This document shows positions 62,713 through 64,000 of a DNA stretch of 64,000 nucleotides, in pieces. Numbering within the stretch: the stretch's first letter is position 1; each line of letters opens with the position of its first letter. The stretch is from Thermohalobaculum sp039184865 (GTDB taxonomy: Bacteria > Pseudomonadota > Alphaproteobacteria > Rhodobacterales > Rhodobacteraceae), in the NCBI GenBank assembly GCA_039184865.1, contig JBCDAV010000008.1, positions 135,181-199,180 of the forward strand. Reading direction: 5' to 3'. A model generated the notes under the pieces. It was not told the origin of the DNA and made no database searches. It saw only the letters and a list, made by a program, of their open reading frames with translations. The position numbers were made by a program, and so were the translations under genes.

Positions 62713-63389
62713 CTGCAAATACCGATCTGGACTTCACCGCACTCGACCGGCGCGAAATCAACCGCACCCTGCAGCAGGCCGAGGCCGGCAGCTTCACCGT
62801 GCTGCATCCCGGCGGCGCGCATGCCGTCGCCTGCGGGCTGGTCAACCCGATAGACGTCACGGTGAAAGGCCATTGCGGATACTACGCGGCCGGGATGAAC
62901 AAGGCAGCCAGCGTCACGATCGACGGAAATGCTGGAACCGGCGTCGCCGAGAACATGATGTCCGGCAAGGTCCGGGTCACCGGGGACGTCTCGCAGTCGG
63001 CGGGTGCGACCGCACATGGCGGATTGCTGGTGGTCGAGGGCAACACCTCGGCGCGCTGCGGGATCTCGATGAAGGGCATCAACATCGTCGTCGGAGGCAG
63101 CGTCGGGCACATGTCCGCCTTCATGGGTCAGGCCGGCCGGCTGGTGATCTGCGGCGATGCCGGAGCGGATCTCGGTGACTCGATCTACGAGGCACGGCTC
63201 TATGTGCGCGGCTCGGTCGCGTCGCTGGGCGCCGACTGCGTCGAAAAGGAGATGACGCCCCACCATCTCGCCAAGCTGACGGAGTTGCTCTGCGAAGCCG
63301 GGTTCGATCACGACCCGTCGGAGTTCCGGCGCTATGGCTCGGCGCGCAAGCTCTACAATTTCGACATCGACCAGATGGATGCGTACTGA
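62709..63389 (+). CDS. glxC: GlxC/MgsB, glutamate synthase GltB-C-terminal-type subunit
   Basis: A 226-residue protein with the right-handed beta-helix repeats of the glutamate synthase C-terminal domain: repeated GxxGxxxAxxMxxGxVxVxGD-type turns such as GNAGTGVAENMMSGKVRVTGD and GGSVGHMSAFMGQAGRLVICGDAG. GLVNPIDVTVKGHCGYYAAGM and the C-terminal RYGSARKLYNFDIDQMDAY are typical. It is a structural/partner subunit in N-methylglutamate synthase-type enzymes, with GlxB and GlxD. The ATG overlaps the stop of the GFA gene (ATGA). Confidence 0.92.
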   Translation: MTANTDLDFTALDRREINRTLQQAEAGSFTVLHPGGAHAVACGLVNPIDVTVKGHCGYYAAGMNKAASVTIDGNAGTGVAENMMSGKVRVTGDVSQSAGATAHGGLLVVEGNTSARCGISMKGINIVVGGSVGHMSAFMGQAGRLVICGDAGADLGDSIYEARLYVRGSVASLGADCVEKEMTPHHLAKLTELLCEAGFDHDPSEFRRYGSARKLYNFDIDQMDAY

Positions 63390-63578
63390 TGGGTCGGGAC
63401 TGGCGATTGCGGCGCCCGAGCCTCGGAACGCGCGCCCCGGTTTGCCAGCCGCGATCGGATACCAACGCACTCACTACGCATGAAGTTGCGGGCATGGAGG
63501 CCCTGCGCCCTGACCTGGGGTGCAGCGGTCGCCACGCCGCTGCCCGACACGACGCCGAAAACATGAGCGGACGAGACC

Positions 63579-64000
63579 ATGGCTGATTACTCCAAAGCCC
63601 CCAGAACCACGCCGCGGCAGGCCGCGAGCTTCGACGAGTACACGGTCTCCGAGATCCGCCGCGCGGCGGCGACCGGCATCTACGACATCCGCGGCGGCGG
63701 TGCGAAACGCCGTGTGCCGAATTTCGACGATCTGGTGTTTCTCGGCGCCTCGATGTCGCGCTACCCGCTCGAGGGCTATCGCGAGGCCTGCGGCACCGAC
63801 GTGATCCTCGGCGACCGCTTTGCCTCGAAGCCGTTGCACCTGAAGACGCCGATCACGATCGCGGGCATGTCGTTCGGCTCGCTCAGCGCGCAGGCCAAGG
63901 AGGCGCTCGGGCGCGGTGCTTCGGCCATGGGCACATCAACCACCACGGGCGATGGCGGCATGACGCCGGAAGAGCGCGGGCATTCCGATCTGCTCGTCTA
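63579..64000 (+). CDS. glxD: GlxD/MgsC, FMN-binding glutamate synthase-type subunit, 5' part
   Basis: The first 140 codons of a gene that runs off the right edge. The N-terminus has FDEYTVSEIRRAAATGIYDIRGGGAKRRVPNFDDLVFLG, then KTPITIAGMSFGSLSAQAKEALGRGA and TSTTTGDGGMTPEERGHSDLLV, which match the start of the FMN/iron-sulfur barrel domain of glutamate synthase and GlxD. This is the catalytic synthase subunit of the complex. It is 189 nt after glxC, an unusually large gap within this operon, with a GGACGAG just before the ATG. No other gene is evident in the gap. Confidence 0.9.
   Translation, partial: MADYSKAPRTTPRQAASFDEYTVSEIRRAAATGIYDIRGGGAKRRVPNFDDLVFLGASMSRYPLEGYREACGTDVILGDRFASKPLHLKTPITIAGMSFGSLSAQAKEALGRGASAMGTSTTTGDGGMTPEERGHSDLLV

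Overview
The window is one contiguous piece of a GC-rich alphaproteobacterial chromosome, most likely Rhodobacterales or a close relative. The evidence is an exosortase fused to an EpsI domain (the XrtD type), a GTTC-N7-GTTC LexA box of the alphaproteobacterial kind, a glxBCD (N-methylglutamate synthase type) operon, and a full mdh-sucC-sucD-sucA-sucB-lpd block. I see no insertion sequence, prophage, CRISPR array, tRNA or rRNA. The assignment rests on gene content and motifs only.

Layout. 1-4.1 kb: the 3' end of rodA, then a minus-strand metal module (DUF3299 protein, His/Asp-repeat ZrgA-like protein, ABC ATPase, FtsX-type permease) with a possible Zur site. 4.2-10.8 kb: a plus-strand exosortase/exopolysaccharide block (XrtD, ExeA-like ATPase, Wzz-like protein, degenerate CpsD-like ATPase, polyprenyl glycosylphosphotransferase). 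10.8-15.1 kb: a dehydrogenase, a small secreted protein, a periplasmic DUF255/thioredoxin protein, a lone DnaE2-type OB-fold protein under a LexA box, and a 56-codon small protein. 15.2-27.2 kb: a large catabolic region (two M20 amidohydrolases, AtuA pair, HpcH aldolase, LDH2 dehydrogenase, D-2-hydroxyacid dehydrogenase, membrane transporter-like protein, enoyl-CoA hydratase, two RraA-family proteins and a PanE-like reductase).

27.2-37.6 kb: a perfect CRP-type palindrome before a FecR-like protein/CHASE2 adenylate cyclase pair, a RidA/FAD-dehydrogenase pair, an ORF-poor stretch, methylglyoxal synthase, a secreted intradiol dioxygenase, small AT-richer genes, a PDH-type lpd and an enoyl-CoA hydratase homologue. 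37.9-46.2 kb: minus-strand housekeeping genes (DUF924, MFS, queA, metY, CoA-binding protein, rlmB, NnrU, CoA-ester lyase) with a candidate small RNA ending in a strong terminator between rlmB and the CoA-binding gene, then a small secreted protein. 46.3-50.0 kb: an autotransporter GDSL esterase next to a FadL-type porin, a plausible lipid-scavenging pair. 50.7-60.7 kb: TCA-cycle genes, interrupted by one unknown gene between sucC and sucD and one VOC gene before lpd. 60.8-64 kb: an FMN reductase, then glxB-GFA-glxC-glxD, cut by the window edge.

The best candidates for new biology are the SOS-box-driven stand-alone OB-fold protein at 14.4 kb, the CRP site in front of the adenylate cyclase operon at 27.2 kb (a possible cAMP feedback circuit), the structured RNA candidate at 43.0 kb, and the GFA gene embedded by 4-nt overlaps in the glx operon.
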